Assembly: GCF_003112575.1 (NCBI RefSeq)
Contig: NZ_BEWC01000005.1
Span: forward strand, 372,001-436,000
Direction of reading: 5' to 3'
Length of the DNA stretch: 64,000 nucleotides
DNA from: Streptomyces ardesiacus
GTDB taxonomy: Bacteria > Actinomycetota > Actinomycetes > Streptomycetales > Streptomycetaceae
The notes beneath the pieces were generated by a model. That model was not told the origin of the DNA. It saw nothing but the letters and a program-made list of their open reading frames with translations, and did no database searches. Positions 35,236-43,663 of the stretch are shown here, in pieces. The position numbers were made by a program, and so were the translations under genes. Each line of letters starts with the position of its first letter. Position 1 is the first letter of the stretch.

Positions 35236-36216
35236 CTACGAGGTGACCAGCAGCACCTTGCCGATGTGGCCGCTCTCCTCCACCACCCGGTGGCCCTCCG
35301 CGGCCTCGCTCATCGGCAGCTCACGGTCGACGACCGGACGGACGTGGCCCCCGGCGAACAACGGCCAGACGTGCTCCCGTACCGCCGCCACGACGGCCGC
35401 CTTCTCCTCCAGGGGCCGGGCCCGCAGCGAGGTCGCGGTGACGGCGGCGCGCTTGGCAAGCAGCGTGCCGATGTCCAGCTCGCCCTTGCGGCCGCCCTGC
35501 ATGCCGATGATGGCGAGCCGGCCGTTCACGGCGAGGGCCCGCACGTTGCGGTCGAGGTACTTCGCGCCCATGTTGTCGAGGATGACGTCGGCGCCGGCAC
35601 CGCCGGTCGCGTCCTTCACCTCGGCGACGAAGTCCTGCTCCCGGTAGTTGATCAGGACGTCCGCGCCCAGCTCGGCGCAGCGCTCCAGCTTCTCCTTCGT
35701 CCCCGCCGTCACCGCGACCTTCGCACCGACGGCCTTGGCGAGCTGGATCGCCATGGTGCCGATGCCGCTGGAGCCGCCGTGCACGAGCAGCGTCTCGCCG
35801 GGGCGCAGGTGGGCCACCATGAAGACGTTCGACCAGACCGTGCAGACCACCTCGGGCAGCGCCGCCGCCTCCTTCAGGCCGACGCCCTGCGGCACCGGCA
35901 GGAGCTGCCCGGCCGGGACGACGACCTTCTCGGCGTAGCCGCCGCCCGCGAGCAGCGCGCACACCTCGTCGCCGACGGCCCAGCCGGACACCCCCGGGCC
36001 GAGCGCGGCGACGCGCCCGGAGCACTCCAGGCCGGGGTGTGCGGAGGCACCGGGCGGGGGGTCGTAGAAGCCCTGGCGCTGCATGATGTCGGCGCGGTTG
36101 ACGGCGCTGGCCGTCACCTCGACCAGGACCTCGCCCTCGCCGGGCTGCGGATCGGGGACCTCGGCCCACACCAGGGCCTCGGGGCCTCCGGGTTCGGAAA
36201 TCGTGATCGCATGCAT
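35236..36216 (-). CDS. qor: NADPH:quinone oxidoreductase (zeta-crystallin-like MDR)
   Basis: 326 aa from ATG 36216. Medium-chain dehydrogenase fold without the structural-zinc cysteines, as in quinone oxidoreductases. The GroES-like N-domain contains NRADIMQRQGFYDPPPGAS, typical of the PIG3/QOR subgroup. The Rossmann motif is VHGGSSGIGTMAIQLAKAVG (about 145-165), followed by GADVLINYREQDF. It reduces quinones or similar electrophiles with NADPH in the cytoplasm. It appears monocistronic; a strong Shine-Dalgarno is not visible. Confidence 0.92.
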   Translation of the reverse strand: MHAITISEPGGPEALVWAEVPDPQPGEGEVLVEVTASAVNRADIMQRQGFYDPPPGASAHPGLECSGRVAALGPGVSGWAVGDEVCALLAGGGYAEKVVVPAGQLLPVPQGVGLKEAAALPEVVCTVWSNVFMVAHLRPGETLLVHGGSSGIGTMAIQLAKAVGAKVAVTAGTKEKLERCAELGADVLINYREQDFVAEVKDATGGAGADVILDNMGAKYLDRNVRALAVNGRLAIIGMQGGRKGELDIGTLLAKRAAVTATSLRARPLEEKAAVVAAVREHVWPLFAGGHVRPVVDRELPMSEAAEGHRVVEESGHIGKVLLVTS

Positions 36217-36293
36217 GAGGGCGACGCTACTCCTGTGTCCCGCCGGGTCCCCGAGAACGCCGCCGCCCCGTTCACCTGGCCGCGAGGGGCGGT

Positions 36294-37391
36294 TCAGTCA
36301 CGGGGCAGCGGGCGGGCGTCGGGGGTCACGTGGGTGGCCGGTGTCGCCCGGACGATCGTGATCAGGCGGTCCGTCAGTTCCAGTCCGCCGACGGCCGGAT
36401 CGTCGTAGCCCAGGACCCGGTGTCCGCGCAGCACGCTCACCACGAGGTCGTCCATCTCCCTCGGGTTCTTGCCGACCTCGGCCTTTATGACGGGCCGTTC
36501 GATGAGGTCGAGTCCGCTGCCCTGGCTGATGAGGTCCTCCATCACCATGCCGGCGGCGGGGCTGAGCACGGAGAGTCCGAGCAGCCGGCCCGCCGCGCTG
36601 GCGCTGGTGATCACGGCGTCGGCGCCGGACTGCTTCAGCAGCGGCGCGTTCTCCTCCTCGCGGACCGCGACCACGATCTTCGCCCCGCGGTTGAGCTGCC
36701 GGGCCGTCAGCGTGACCAGCACGGCCGTGTCGTCGCGCTGGGTGGCGATGATGATCTGCTTCGCCCGGAACACCTCGGCCCGGTTGAGCACGTCACTGCG
36801 GGTGGCGTCACCGATCACGCCCGCGTAGCCGTGGGCCGTCGCGGCCTCGATGGCCTTTCCGCTGGGGTCGACCACGACCACCTGGTCCTTGCGGAGCCCG
36901 GTCGCGCAGACGGTCTGGATCGCCGACCGGCCCTTGGTCCCGAAGCCGACGACGACGGTGTGATCGCGCAAGGCGGACCTCCAGCGGTTCAGGCGCCACT
37001 CCTCCCGAGTGCGCTCGGTGAGGGCTTCCAGCGTGGTGCCGACCAGGATGATCAGGAACAGCACGCGCAGGGGCGTGATGACGAAGATGTTGGTCAGCCG
37101 GGCGGCGTCGCTGACGGGCGTGATGTCACCGTACCCGGTGGTGGAGAGGGTGACGGTGGCGTAGTAGAAGGAGTCGAGGAGGTCGACGGAGCCGTCGGAG
37201 TTGTCGGTGTAGCCGTCGTGGTCCGCGTACACGATGACGGCCGTCACCACGAGGACCACCAGGGCAATGGACAACCGCTTGGCGACCTGCCGGAACGGGT
37301 GCTCCACCAGCTTCCTGGGGAGTTTCACCTTGTGGGTCACCAGGTGTTCGTCCGCCTGGCGGGCGATCGCGTCCTGGCCCGGAAGTTTCAC
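36294..37391 (-). CDS. potassium channel family protein with RCK/TrkA domains
   Basis: 365 aa from GTG 37391, whose GTGA overlaps the stop of the MoeA-like gene; GTG 37400 is an alternative three codons longer. The first transmembrane helix (LSIALVVLVVTAVIVYA) is followed by a pore loop containing the K+ selectivity filter TTGYGDI in FYYATVTLSTTGYGDITPVS, then a second helix (IFVITPLRVLFLIILVGTTL). The cytoplasmic part holds RCK-N (VVVGFGTKGRSAIQTV, NAD-type GxGxxG-like) and RCK-C (about 280-365). This makes a two-helix, MthK-like channel. A parS site straddles its start. Confidence 0.92.
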   Translation of the reverse strand: MKLPGQDAIARQADEHLVTHKVKLPRKLVEHPFRQVAKRLSIALVVLVVTAVIVYADHDGYTDNSDGSVDLLDSFYYATVTLSTTGYGDITPVSDAARLTNIFVITPLRVLFLIILVGTTLEALTERTREEWRLNRWRSALRDHTVVVGFGTKGRSAIQTVCATGLRKDQVVVVDPSGKAIEAATAHGYAGVIGDATRSDVLNRAEVFRAKQIIIATQRDDTAVLVTLTARQLNRGAKIVVAVREEENAPLLKQSGADAVITSASAAGRLLGLSVLSPAAGMVMEDLISQGSGLDLIERPVIKAEVGKNPREMDDLVVSVLRGHRVLGYDDPAVGGLELTDRLITIVRATPATHVTPDARPLPRD

Positions 37392-37399
37392 GTGAAACA
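37384..37399. other. parS chromosome-partitioning site, intragenic
   Basis: AGTTTCACGTGAAACA contains the complete 14-bp core GTTTCACGTGAAAC (37385-37398), 15 of 16 positions of the consensus. It covers the last codons of the MoeA-like gene and the first codons of the potassium channel gene. Confidence 0.92.
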
Positions 37400-38749
37400 C
37401 ACCCCGATTCCGCCGGTCGCCCAGGGCAGGTCCAGCAGCTCGGTCTCCTGCCCGGGCCGCGCTCCGCCCGGGGGTACGACGGCCAGCGCGTCGGCGGCCG
37501 CGATGCCGCGCAGCATCGCCGGGCCGTTGTACCGCAGCGGGACGGCGCCCTCCCCGCGCAGCACGACCGGCACGAGCCGGGTGTCGTGCGGGTGGCCATG
37601 CACCGCGTCCCGCAGCGGCAGCGTGTACGTCTCGGGCGCCGGCCGGGCGGCGAGGGTGCGCAGCAGGGGCTCGGCGAGGGTGAGCAGTCCGGAGACGGCG
37701 GCGAGGGGATTGCCGGGCAGGCCGACGAGGTGCTGGTCGTCCTTGAGGCGGGCCAGCAGCATGGGGTGGCCGGGGCGTACCCGGACGCCGTCCACGAGAA
37801 GCTCGGCACCGGTCCGCCGCAGGGTGGGATGGACGTGGTCGACGGGGCCCGCCGCGGTGCCGCCGGTCGTGACGACCAGGTCGGCGTCGGAGGTGGTGAC
37901 GGCGCGGTGCAGGGCCTCGGCGTCGTCGCCGATCCGGCGGACGGTGCGGACCTCGGCGCCCAGCGCGCGCAGCCACGGCGGCAGCATCGGGCCGAGCGCG
38001 TCCCGGATGAGGCCGTCGTGCGGGAGGCCCTCGGTGAGCAGCTCGTCACCGAGGACGAGGACGTCGACGCGGGGGCGGGGCACCACGGTGAGCGTGTCGT
38101 ACCCGGCGGCCGCCGCGAGCCCCAGCACGGCGGGGGTCGCGAGGGTGCCGACGGGCAGCAGGTGGTCGCCGCTGCGGCACTCCTGGCCGCGCGGGCGGAT
38201 GTCCTGGCCGTGGACGACCTCGCGGGTGGGGTGCAGACGGCCGCGTTCGTCGGTGCGGCCGTGCTCGGAGCGCAGGACGGCGGTGGTGTCCGGGGGGATC
38301 CGTGCGCCGGTGGCGATGCGGACGGCCTCGCCGTCGGTGAGGCGTGCGGGGACCGCGTGTCCGGCCAGGACGCCCTCGTCGCGCACGGCCCAGGGGCCCG
38401 GTCCGGCGACGGCCCAGCCGTCCATCGCGGAGGTGTCGAAGGAGGGCAGGTCGGTGAGGGCGGCCAGGGGCGCGGCCAGCGTGAGGCCGAGGGCCGCGTC
38501 GAGGGGCACGGAGACCGGGGTGCGGCGCGCCGCGCGGGCGGCGGCGCGGGCGGCCCGTTCGGCCCTCGCCCGGGCCTCGGGCCAGGGGGCCGCGGGGTGG
38601 TGGGGGTCGGCCGGACGGTGCGGGGCGGGCGCGTCGTGACCGCCGGGGACGCGGCGGGCGGGGCCGGAGTTCTCCCTCACCAGGGCGAGCGCCTCCTCCA
38701 CGTCGAGGTCCTCGGTCTCCGCCTCGTCCCGCGTGCCGGGGGAGGTCAT
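37388..38749 (-). CDS. moeA: MoeA-like molybdopterin molybdenumtransferase
   Basis: 453 aa from ATG 38749, overlapping the upstream gene's stop as TGATG. MoeA inserts molybdenum into adenylylated molybdopterin. The N-domain has LPSFDTSAMDGWAVAG, the conserved MoeA signature, and the MoCF-binding domain has VTTGGTAAGPVDHV and the GLPGNPLAAVSG loop. An N-terminal extension of about 70 residues is His/Pro/Ala-rich. VTTGGTAAG replaces the usual TGGxSxGxxD, so residues of the MPT-binding loop differ. Middle gene of a three-gene operon (MobA/DUF6457, MoeA, K+ channel). Confidence 0.85.
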   Translation of the reverse strand: MTSPGTRDEAETEDLDVEEALALVRENSGPARRVPGGHDAPAPHRPADPHHPAAPWPEARARAERAARAAARAARRTPVSVPLDAALGLTLAAPLAALTDLPSFDTSAMDGWAVAGPGPWAVRDEGVLAGHAVPARLTDGEAVRIATGARIPPDTTAVLRSEHGRTDERGRLHPTREVVHGQDIRPRGQECRSGDHLLPVGTLATPAVLGLAAAAGYDTLTVVPRPRVDVLVLGDELLTEGLPHDGLIRDALGPMLPPWLRALGAEVRTVRRIGDDAEALHRAVTTSDADLVVTTGGTAAGPVDHVHPTLRRTGAELLVDGVRVRPGHPMLLARLKDDQHLVGLPGNPLAAVSGLLTLAEPLLRTLAARPAPETYTLPLRDAVHGHPHDTRLVPVVLRGEGAVPLRYNGPAMLRGIAAADALAVVPPGGARPGQETELLDLPWATGGIGVCFT

Positions 38750-39768
38750 CACGCGTCCGGGCGGGTGTCGGGGGTGGCGTCGGGTGCCGCGTCGGGCGTG
38801 CCCTCCGCGGCGGCGGGACCGGCGTCGGCGCTCTCCTCCGCCCAGCGCAGCGCGAGGGCCGCGGCCTTGCGGGCGGCCTCGGCGACGGCCTCGGGGCCGC
38901 CCTGGGCCCGCCCGGCCGCGTAACCGACGAGGAAGGTGGTCAGCGGGGCCGCCGGCCTGGCCACCCCGTGTGCGGCGTCGCGCGCGAGATCGAGCAGGAC
39001 CTTGGTGTCGACGTCCAGGTCGATGCCCAACTCGTCCTTGGCTGCGGTAATCCATTCATCCAACACGTGACCATGCTCCCTGATGCGTGCCCTTGCGGTG
39101 GCGATGTCGTCCCAGGTGTCGCAGTCGAAGGAGGCGACGGCGTCCGGGAGGCGGGTGAGGCGCAGCGCGCCGGTCAGGCGGCGCAGGGGCAGCCCGGTCA
39201 GCGGGGCCCCCTCCGCTCCCTCGGCCCGGTCCCGTGCGAGCGCGGCCAGTTCACGGCGCAGTGCCGAGGCGCGGTAGGCGGCGACGAGCGGCTGGTCGCG
39301 GCCGTCGGCGTCGGTGAGGAGCGCTCCGTCGTCGTCGCCGGCGGCGAGGGCCGACAGCAGCCTCTCGACGGCCGGCCCGGCGAGGAACGGCAGGTCGGCG
39401 GAGACCACGACGACGTGCTCCGCGCTGGTGTGCCGCAGTCCGGCGGCGAGTGCGGCGAGCGGTCCGCCGCCGGGCGGGTCCTCGCGCGCCCAGGTCACGG
39501 GGCGTGCGGTGGGCCGGGGTTCGGCGACGACGACGGTGGTCCGGGCTCCGGCGCAGGCGGCCAGTACCCGGTCGAGCAGCGCCCGGCCGCCCACCCGCAG
39601 TCCGGGTTTGTCCGCGCCGCCGAGGCGCCGGGCGGCCCCTCCGGCGAGCACGACGGCGTCGTACCCGGCGCGGCCGGAACCCGGCGCGGGGTCAACCGGC
39701 CCGGCACCGGCGTCCGGGGCGGGGTCGCTGCCGGCGCGCGGGGCGCCGACGGGCTCGTACGCGGTCAT
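38749..39768 (-). CDS. MobA-like NTP transferase fused to DUF6457
   Basis: 339 aa from ATG 39768. Residues about 35-225 are a MobA/CoxI-type nucleotidyltransferase: AVVLAGGAARRLGGADKPGL is the GTP/Mg signature, and VVVSADLPFLAGP carries the metal-binding Asp. MobA adds GMP to molybdenum cofactor. Residues about 235-320 (LDEWITAAKDELGIDLDVD, then helices rich in Ala) match DUF6457, an actinobacterial domain found with molybdenum-cofactor genes. The tail is Asp/Pro/Ala repeats. It is the first gene of the operon with moeA and the channel gene. Confidence 0.87.
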   Translation of the reverse strand: MTAYEPVGAPRAGSDPAPDAGAGPVDPAPGSGRAGYDAVVLAGGAARRLGGADKPGLRVGGRALLDRVLAACAGARTTVVVAEPRPTARPVTWAREDPPGGGPLAALAAGLRHTSAEHVVVVSADLPFLAGPAVERLLSALAAGDDDGALLTDADGRDQPLVAAYRASALRRELAALARDRAEGAEGAPLTGLPLRRLTGALRLTRLPDAVASFDCDTWDDIATARARIREHGHVLDEWITAAKDELGIDLDVDTKVLLDLARDAAHGVARPAAPLTTFLVGYAAGRAQGGPEAVAEAARKAAALALRWAEESADAGPAAAEGTPDAAPDATPDTRPDA

Positions 39769-39871
39769 CCCCCGAGTATGGGGCCCTGCGCGATCACAGG
39801 GAACGCAGGGGAGCCCGCGCGATCGCGGCGAGTGCGGACGCGCCGTCACCCCGGGGGCGCCGGCGCGGGTT

Positions 39872-41320
39872 TCACAGGGTCCGCAGCAGCACCGCCGGCT
39901 GTTCCACGCAGTCCGCCACGTACCGCAGGAAGCCGCCCGCCGTACCGCCGTCGCACACCCGGTGGTCGAAGGTGAGCGAGAGCTGCACGACCTGACGCAC
40001 CGCCAACTCGCCCTCGTGCACCCACGGCTTGGGGACGATGCGGCCGACGCCGAGCATGGCGGCCTCGGGGTGGTTGATGATCGGCGTGGAGCCGTCGACG
40101 CCGAACACGCCGTAGTTGTTCAGCGTGAAGGTGCCGCCGGTCAGCTCCCCCGGGGTCAGCCGACCGGCCCGGGCCGCCTCGGTCAGCCGGGCGAACTCCG
40201 CGGTGAGCGACTCGGCGTCCCGCGCGTGCGCGTCCCGGACGACCGGCACGACCAGACCCCGGTCCGTCTGGGCGGCGAAGCCGAGGTGGACCCCGTCGAG
40301 CCGGACGATCTCCCGGGCCTCCGGGTCGACCGTCGAGTTCAGCTCCGGGAAACGGGCCAGGGCCGCCGTGCAGATCCGGGCCAGCAGGGCGACCAGGGAG
40401 ATCTTCGGCCCGCCGGCGGCGTTCATCGCGGTGCGCGCCCGCATCAGCTCCGTCGCGTCGGCGTCCACCCAGCAGGTGGCGTCGGGGATCTCGCGCCGGC
40501 TGCGGGAGAGCTTGTCGGCGACGGCTCCGCGCACGCCCCTGAGGGGGACGCGGGTGCCGTCGGAGGGTGCCGCCGCGGGGAGCGCCCCGGCCGTCCCGGC
40601 CTCCTGGTCCGCCGTACGGCCGCCCTGCGCGGCGGCGGCCCGCAGCGCGTACTCGACGTCCGCGCGCAGGATCAGCCCGTCCGGTCCTGAACCGGCCAGC
40701 TCGCGCAGGTCCAGGTCGTGCTGGCGGGCCAGCCTGCGCACCAGCGGGGAGATGACCGGGACCGGGCCGTCCACCGGCTCGGCCGCGGGGACCGCCGGTC
40801 CGGCCGTCCGCCCGGCGTCGCGGACCCGGCCGTTGGCCCGCCCGGAGGCGCCGGTGGCGACCCGGCGCTCGGGCCGCACCCGGCGCCGCCGCGCGGGCGC
40901 CTCGGAGGTGCCGTAGCCGACCAGGACGTTGCCGGAGCCCTCCGGCTTCTTCTCCGCGGCCGGCGGTCCGGCGGCCGGCGCCTCACCGGTGCCGGTGCTG
41001 TTGCCGGTACCGGTACCGGTACCAGTGCCGGACGCACGCGCCGGTCCGTCCGCGGCCGTCCCGCCCACCGCCACGGTCACCAGCGGCGCCCCGACGGGCA
41101 GCTCCGTGCCCTCCTCGCCGAAACGGGCGGTGACCACCCCGCCGTAGGGGCAGGGCACCTCGACCATCGCCTTGGCCGTCTCGACCTCGACGACCGGCTG
41201 GTCGACGGCGACCACGTCGCCGACCTCGACCAGCCAGCGCACGATCTCCGCCTCGGTGAGCCCCTCACCGAGGTCGGGGAGCTTGAACTCCAGGCTGTGC
41301 CCGTCAGAAGCGTGTGCCAT
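39872..41320 (-). CDS. bkdC2: branched-chain alpha-keto-acid dehydrogenase E2, copy 2
   Basis: 482 aa from ATG 41320, overlapping the E1 beta stop by one base (TGATG). Lipoyl domain about 9-85 with Lys in VEVETAKAMVE; linker with a GTGTGTGTG repeat; subunit-binding domain about 190-225 (ISPLVRRLARQHDLDLREL); catalytic domain about 255-482 with TFDHRVCDGG, the His and Asp of the HxxxDG motif intact. Same domain order as copy 1 but clearly diverged, for example the GGTFTLNNYGVFGVDGSTPI versus GGTVTITNVGVFGVDTGTPI stretches. Last gene of the bkd2 operon. Confidence 0.94.
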   Translation of the reverse strand: MAHASDGHSLEFKLPDLGEGLTEAEIVRWLVEVGDVVAVDQPVVEVETAKAMVEVPCPYGGVVTARFGEEGTELPVGAPLVTVAVGGTAADGPARASGTGTGTGTGNSTGTGEAPAAGPPAAEKKPEGSGNVLVGYGTSEAPARRRRVRPERRVATGASGRANGRVRDAGRTAGPAVPAAEPVDGPVPVISPLVRRLARQHDLDLRELAGSGPDGLILRADVEYALRAAAAQGGRTADQEAGTAGALPAAAPSDGTRVPLRGVRGAVADKLSRSRREIPDATCWVDADATELMRARTAMNAAGGPKISLVALLARICTAALARFPELNSTVDPEAREIVRLDGVHLGFAAQTDRGLVVPVVRDAHARDAESLTAEFARLTEAARAGRLTPGELTGGTFTLNNYGVFGVDGSTPIINHPEAAMLGVGRIVPKPWVHEGELAVRQVVQLSLTFDHRVCDGGTAGGFLRYVADCVEQPAVLLRTL

Positions 41321-42324
41321 CAGCTCTCGGCCTCCCACTGCAGGCGCCCCACGGCGTCCAGGATGCGGTCCACACCGGGCAGGTGGTGACGCTCCAGCAT
41401 CGGCGGAGGATACGGGATGTCGAAACCGGCCACCCGCAGCACCGGTGCCTCCAGGTGGTGGAAGCAGCGCTCCGTGACCCGGGCCGCGATCTCCCCGCCC
41501 GGGCCCCCGAAGGAACCCGACTCGTGGACGACCACCGCACGTCCCGTCCGCCGCACCGAGGCGCACACCGTCTCGTCGTCGAACGGCACCAGGGAGCGCA
41601 GGTCGACGACTTCGAGGTCCCACCCCTCGGCCCGGGCCGCCTCGGCCGCCTCCAGGCAGACGGCCAGCGACGGTCCGTACGTGATGAGCGTGGCGCTCCG
41701 GCCGGAGCGCCGCACCACCGCGCGGCCCACCGGCTCAACGGGTGCGGGCTCCTCGGGGTTCCAGGCGTCCTTCGACCAGTACAGCCGCTTGGGCTCGAGG
41801 AAGACCACCGGATCGTCGGAGGCGATGGAAGCGCGCAGCAGCCCGTAGGCGTCGGCGACGGTCGCGGGCGTGACGACATGGAGCCCCGGAGTCGCCATGT
41901 AGTACGCCTCGGACGAGTCGCTGTGGTGCTCGACGCCGCCGATGCCGCCGCCGTAGGGGATGCGGATGGTCAGCGGCAGGGGCATCTTCCCGCGCGTGCG
42001 GTTGCGCATCTTGGTGACGTGGCTGACGACCTGCTCGAACGCGGGGTAGGCGAAGGCGTCGAACTGCATCTCGACGACCGGGCGCAGCCCGTACATCGCC
42101 ATGCCGACGGCCGTGCCGAGGATGCCGGCCTCGGCGAGCGGCGTGTCCGTGCAGCGGTCGTCGCCGAACTCCGCGGCGAGCCCGTCGGTGATCCGGAAGA
42201 CGCCGCCGAGCGTGCCCACGTCCTCGCCGAGGACGTGCACGCCCGGGTCGGCGGCCATGGCGTCGCGCAGCGCGCGCGTGAGGGCCTGCGCCATGGTGGC
42301 CGGCTTGACGGCGACGGTGGTCAT
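41320..42324 (-). CDS. bkdB2: branched-chain alpha-keto-acid dehydrogenase E1 beta subunit, copy 2
   Basis: 334 aa from ATG 42324, whose ATGA overlaps the E1 alpha stop. Typical beta subunit: GEDVGTLGGVFRITDGLA, IRIPYGGGIGGVEHHSDS and the C-terminal transketolase domain with VVHESGSFGGPGGEIAARV. It pairs with the preceding E1 alpha to decarboxylate branched keto acids with TPP. Spacing shows coupled translation of all three subunits, giving stoichiometric complex assembly. Confidence 0.94.
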   Translation of the reverse strand: MTTVAVKPATMAQALTRALRDAMAADPGVHVLGEDVGTLGGVFRITDGLAAEFGDDRCTDTPLAEAGILGTAVGMAMYGLRPVVEMQFDAFAYPAFEQVVSHVTKMRNRTRGKMPLPLTIRIPYGGGIGGVEHHSDSSEAYYMATPGLHVVTPATVADAYGLLRASIASDDPVVFLEPKRLYWSKDAWNPEEPAPVEPVGRAVVRRSGRSATLITYGPSLAVCLEAAEAARAEGWDLEVVDLRSLVPFDDETVCASVRRTGRAVVVHESGSFGGPGGEIAARVTERCFHHLEAPVLRVAGFDIPYPPPMLERHHLPGVDRILDAVGRLQWEAES

Positions 42325-43487
42325 CGACGTCCTCCTTCCGGTGCTCCCGCGTCCCGGGCCCCGCTCTCGGACTCCGCCTCCAGCTCCGCGCGCAACTGGT
42401 CCCGCTGCTCGCGAAGCTGCGCGGTGGGTTCCGCGTAGACGTGGTCGAACAGGTCCAACGGGCTCAGCTCCGGGTCCTCGTTCATCCGGGCGCGCAGATC
42501 GGCGGCCATGGCCTCGGCGTCCTCACGGGCGGCGCGGACGCCGTCCTCGTCGAGCAGGCCGCGCTCGGTCAGCTCGCGCTCCAGCAGCTCGACCGGGTCG
42601 TGCCGGCGCCAGGTCTCCACCTCGGCGTCGCCCCGGTAGCGCGTGGCGTCGTCGGCGTTGGTGTGCGCGTCGACGCGGTACGTCACGGCCTCCACCAGCG
42701 TGGGACCGCCGCCCGCGCGCGCGTGCCGTACGGCGTCGGAGAGGACCTCGTGCACCGCTGCCGCGTCATTGCCGTCGACCAGGCGGCCGGGCATCCCGTA
42801 GCCGACGGCCTTGTGGGCCAGCGACGGGGCGGCGGTCTGCTTGTCGAGCGGGACGGAGATCGCGAAGCCGTTGTTCTGCACGAGGAAGACGACCGGGGCC
42901 CGCCAGACGGCGGCGAAGTTCAGCGCCTCGTGGAAGTCGCCCTCGCTGGTGCCGCCGTCGCCCACCATGGCGAGCGCGACCACGTCGTCGCCCTTGAGGC
43001 GGGCGGCGTGGGCGAGGCCCACGGCGTGCGGGAGCTGGGTGGCCAGCGGCGTGGACAGCGGGGCGACCCGGTGTTCGTAGGGGTCGTAGCCGGTGTGCCA
43101 GTCGCCGCGCAGCAGGGTGAGGGCCTCGACCGGGTCGACGCCGCGGGAGACGACCGCGAGGGTGTCGCGGTAGCTGGGGAAGAGCCAGTCCCGCTCCTCC
43201 AGGACCAGCGCGGCGGCGACCTCGCACGCCTCCTGGCCGGTGCTGGAGGGGTAGACGGCCAGCCGGCCCTGCCGGGTGAGCGCCGTGGCCTGCGCGTTGT
43301 AGCGGCGGCCGCGCACCAGCCGGGCGTACAGCGTGCGCAGCAGCTCGGTGTCGGCGCGGTCCGCGGCCTTCGTCCCGAGGACGCGGTGGGGCTCGGCGTC
43401 CGGCAGCAGCGGCGCGGGATCGGTACGGGGCTGCCAGGCGGGCGGCGGTGTGGGCCGGTACGCGCCCCGCTGCTCCATGACCGTCAT
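42321..43487 (-). CDS. bkdA2: branched-chain alpha-keto-acid dehydrogenase E1 alpha subunit, copy 2
   Basis: 388 aa from ATG 43487, preceded by GAGGAGG. TPP motif from GDGGTSEGD to QNNGFAIS, and loop YRVDAHTNADDATRYR, which is the branched-chain E1 alpha signature. It lacks the basic repeat extension of copy 1. First gene of the bkd2 operon, reading away from the Lrp-type regulator at 43664. The shared upstream region carries an ACCGA/TCGGT palindrome, a DnaA-box pair and another inverted repeat. Confidence 0.94.
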   Translation of the reverse strand: MTVMEQRGAYRPTPPPAWQPRTDPAPLLPDAEPHRVLGTKAADRADTELLRTLYARLVRGRRYNAQATALTRQGRLAVYPSSTGQEACEVAAALVLEERDWLFPSYRDTLAVVSRGVDPVEALTLLRGDWHTGYDPYEHRVAPLSTPLATQLPHAVGLAHAARLKGDDVVALAMVGDGGTSEGDFHEALNFAAVWRAPVVFLVQNNGFAISVPLDKQTAAPSLAHKAVGYGMPGRLVDGNDAAAVHEVLSDAVRHARAGGGPTLVEAVTYRVDAHTNADDATRYRGDAEVETWRRHDPVELLERELTERGLLDEDGVRAAREDAEAMAADLRARMNEDPELSPLDLFDHVYAEPTAQLREQRDQLRAELEAESESGARDAGAPEGGRR

Positions 43488-43548
43488 GACGGCACCTCCT
43501 CGTGGGAGCGAAGCTCTGGGCTCGTCACGGGTGTGACGGGCCTCACCT

Positions 43549-43562
43549 ACCGATTGTTCGGT
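43549..43562. promoter_or_regulatory. ACCGATTGTTCGGT palindrome, candidate TetR operator (bkd2 / bkdR)
   Basis: A 14-bp site with arms ACCGA/TCGGT around TTGT, in the divergent region between bkdA2 and the Lrp-type gene. The same sequence with one change occurs at 46381-46394 in the paaN promoter. A TetR gene lies between the two sites. Confidence 0.6.
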
Positions 43563-43591
43563 CGCCGGCACATTTTGGCTACATGCGGCCC

Positions 43592-43623
43592 CAGGCTGTG
43601 GACAAACGGTTCTCCACAGCCTG
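43592..43623. promoter_or_regulatory. inverted repeat containing a pair of DnaA boxes
   Basis: CAGGCTGTGGA (43592-43602) and TCCACAGCCTG (43613-43623) form a perfect 11-bp inverted repeat. Inside lie TGTGGACAA (43597-43605), an exact reverse complement of the Streptomyces DnaA box TTGTCCACA, and TTCTCCACA (43610-43618), an 8/9 match in the opposite direction. It sits upstream of the Lrp-type regulator. Confidence 0.65.
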
Positions 43624-43646
43624 TGATGGACGCAGTACGTCCATCA
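43624..43646. promoter_or_regulatory. second inverted repeat in the bkdR leader
   Basis: TGATGGACG (43624-43632) and CGTCCATCA (43638-43646) are perfect 9-bp arms around CAGTA. The repeat directly abuts the DnaA-box repeat and ends just before the ribosome binding site of the Lrp-type gene. It could be an operator for autoregulation or an mRNA hairpin affecting translation. Confidence 0.55.
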
Positions 43647-43663
43647 GGGGAAGGCGGGGGCAC

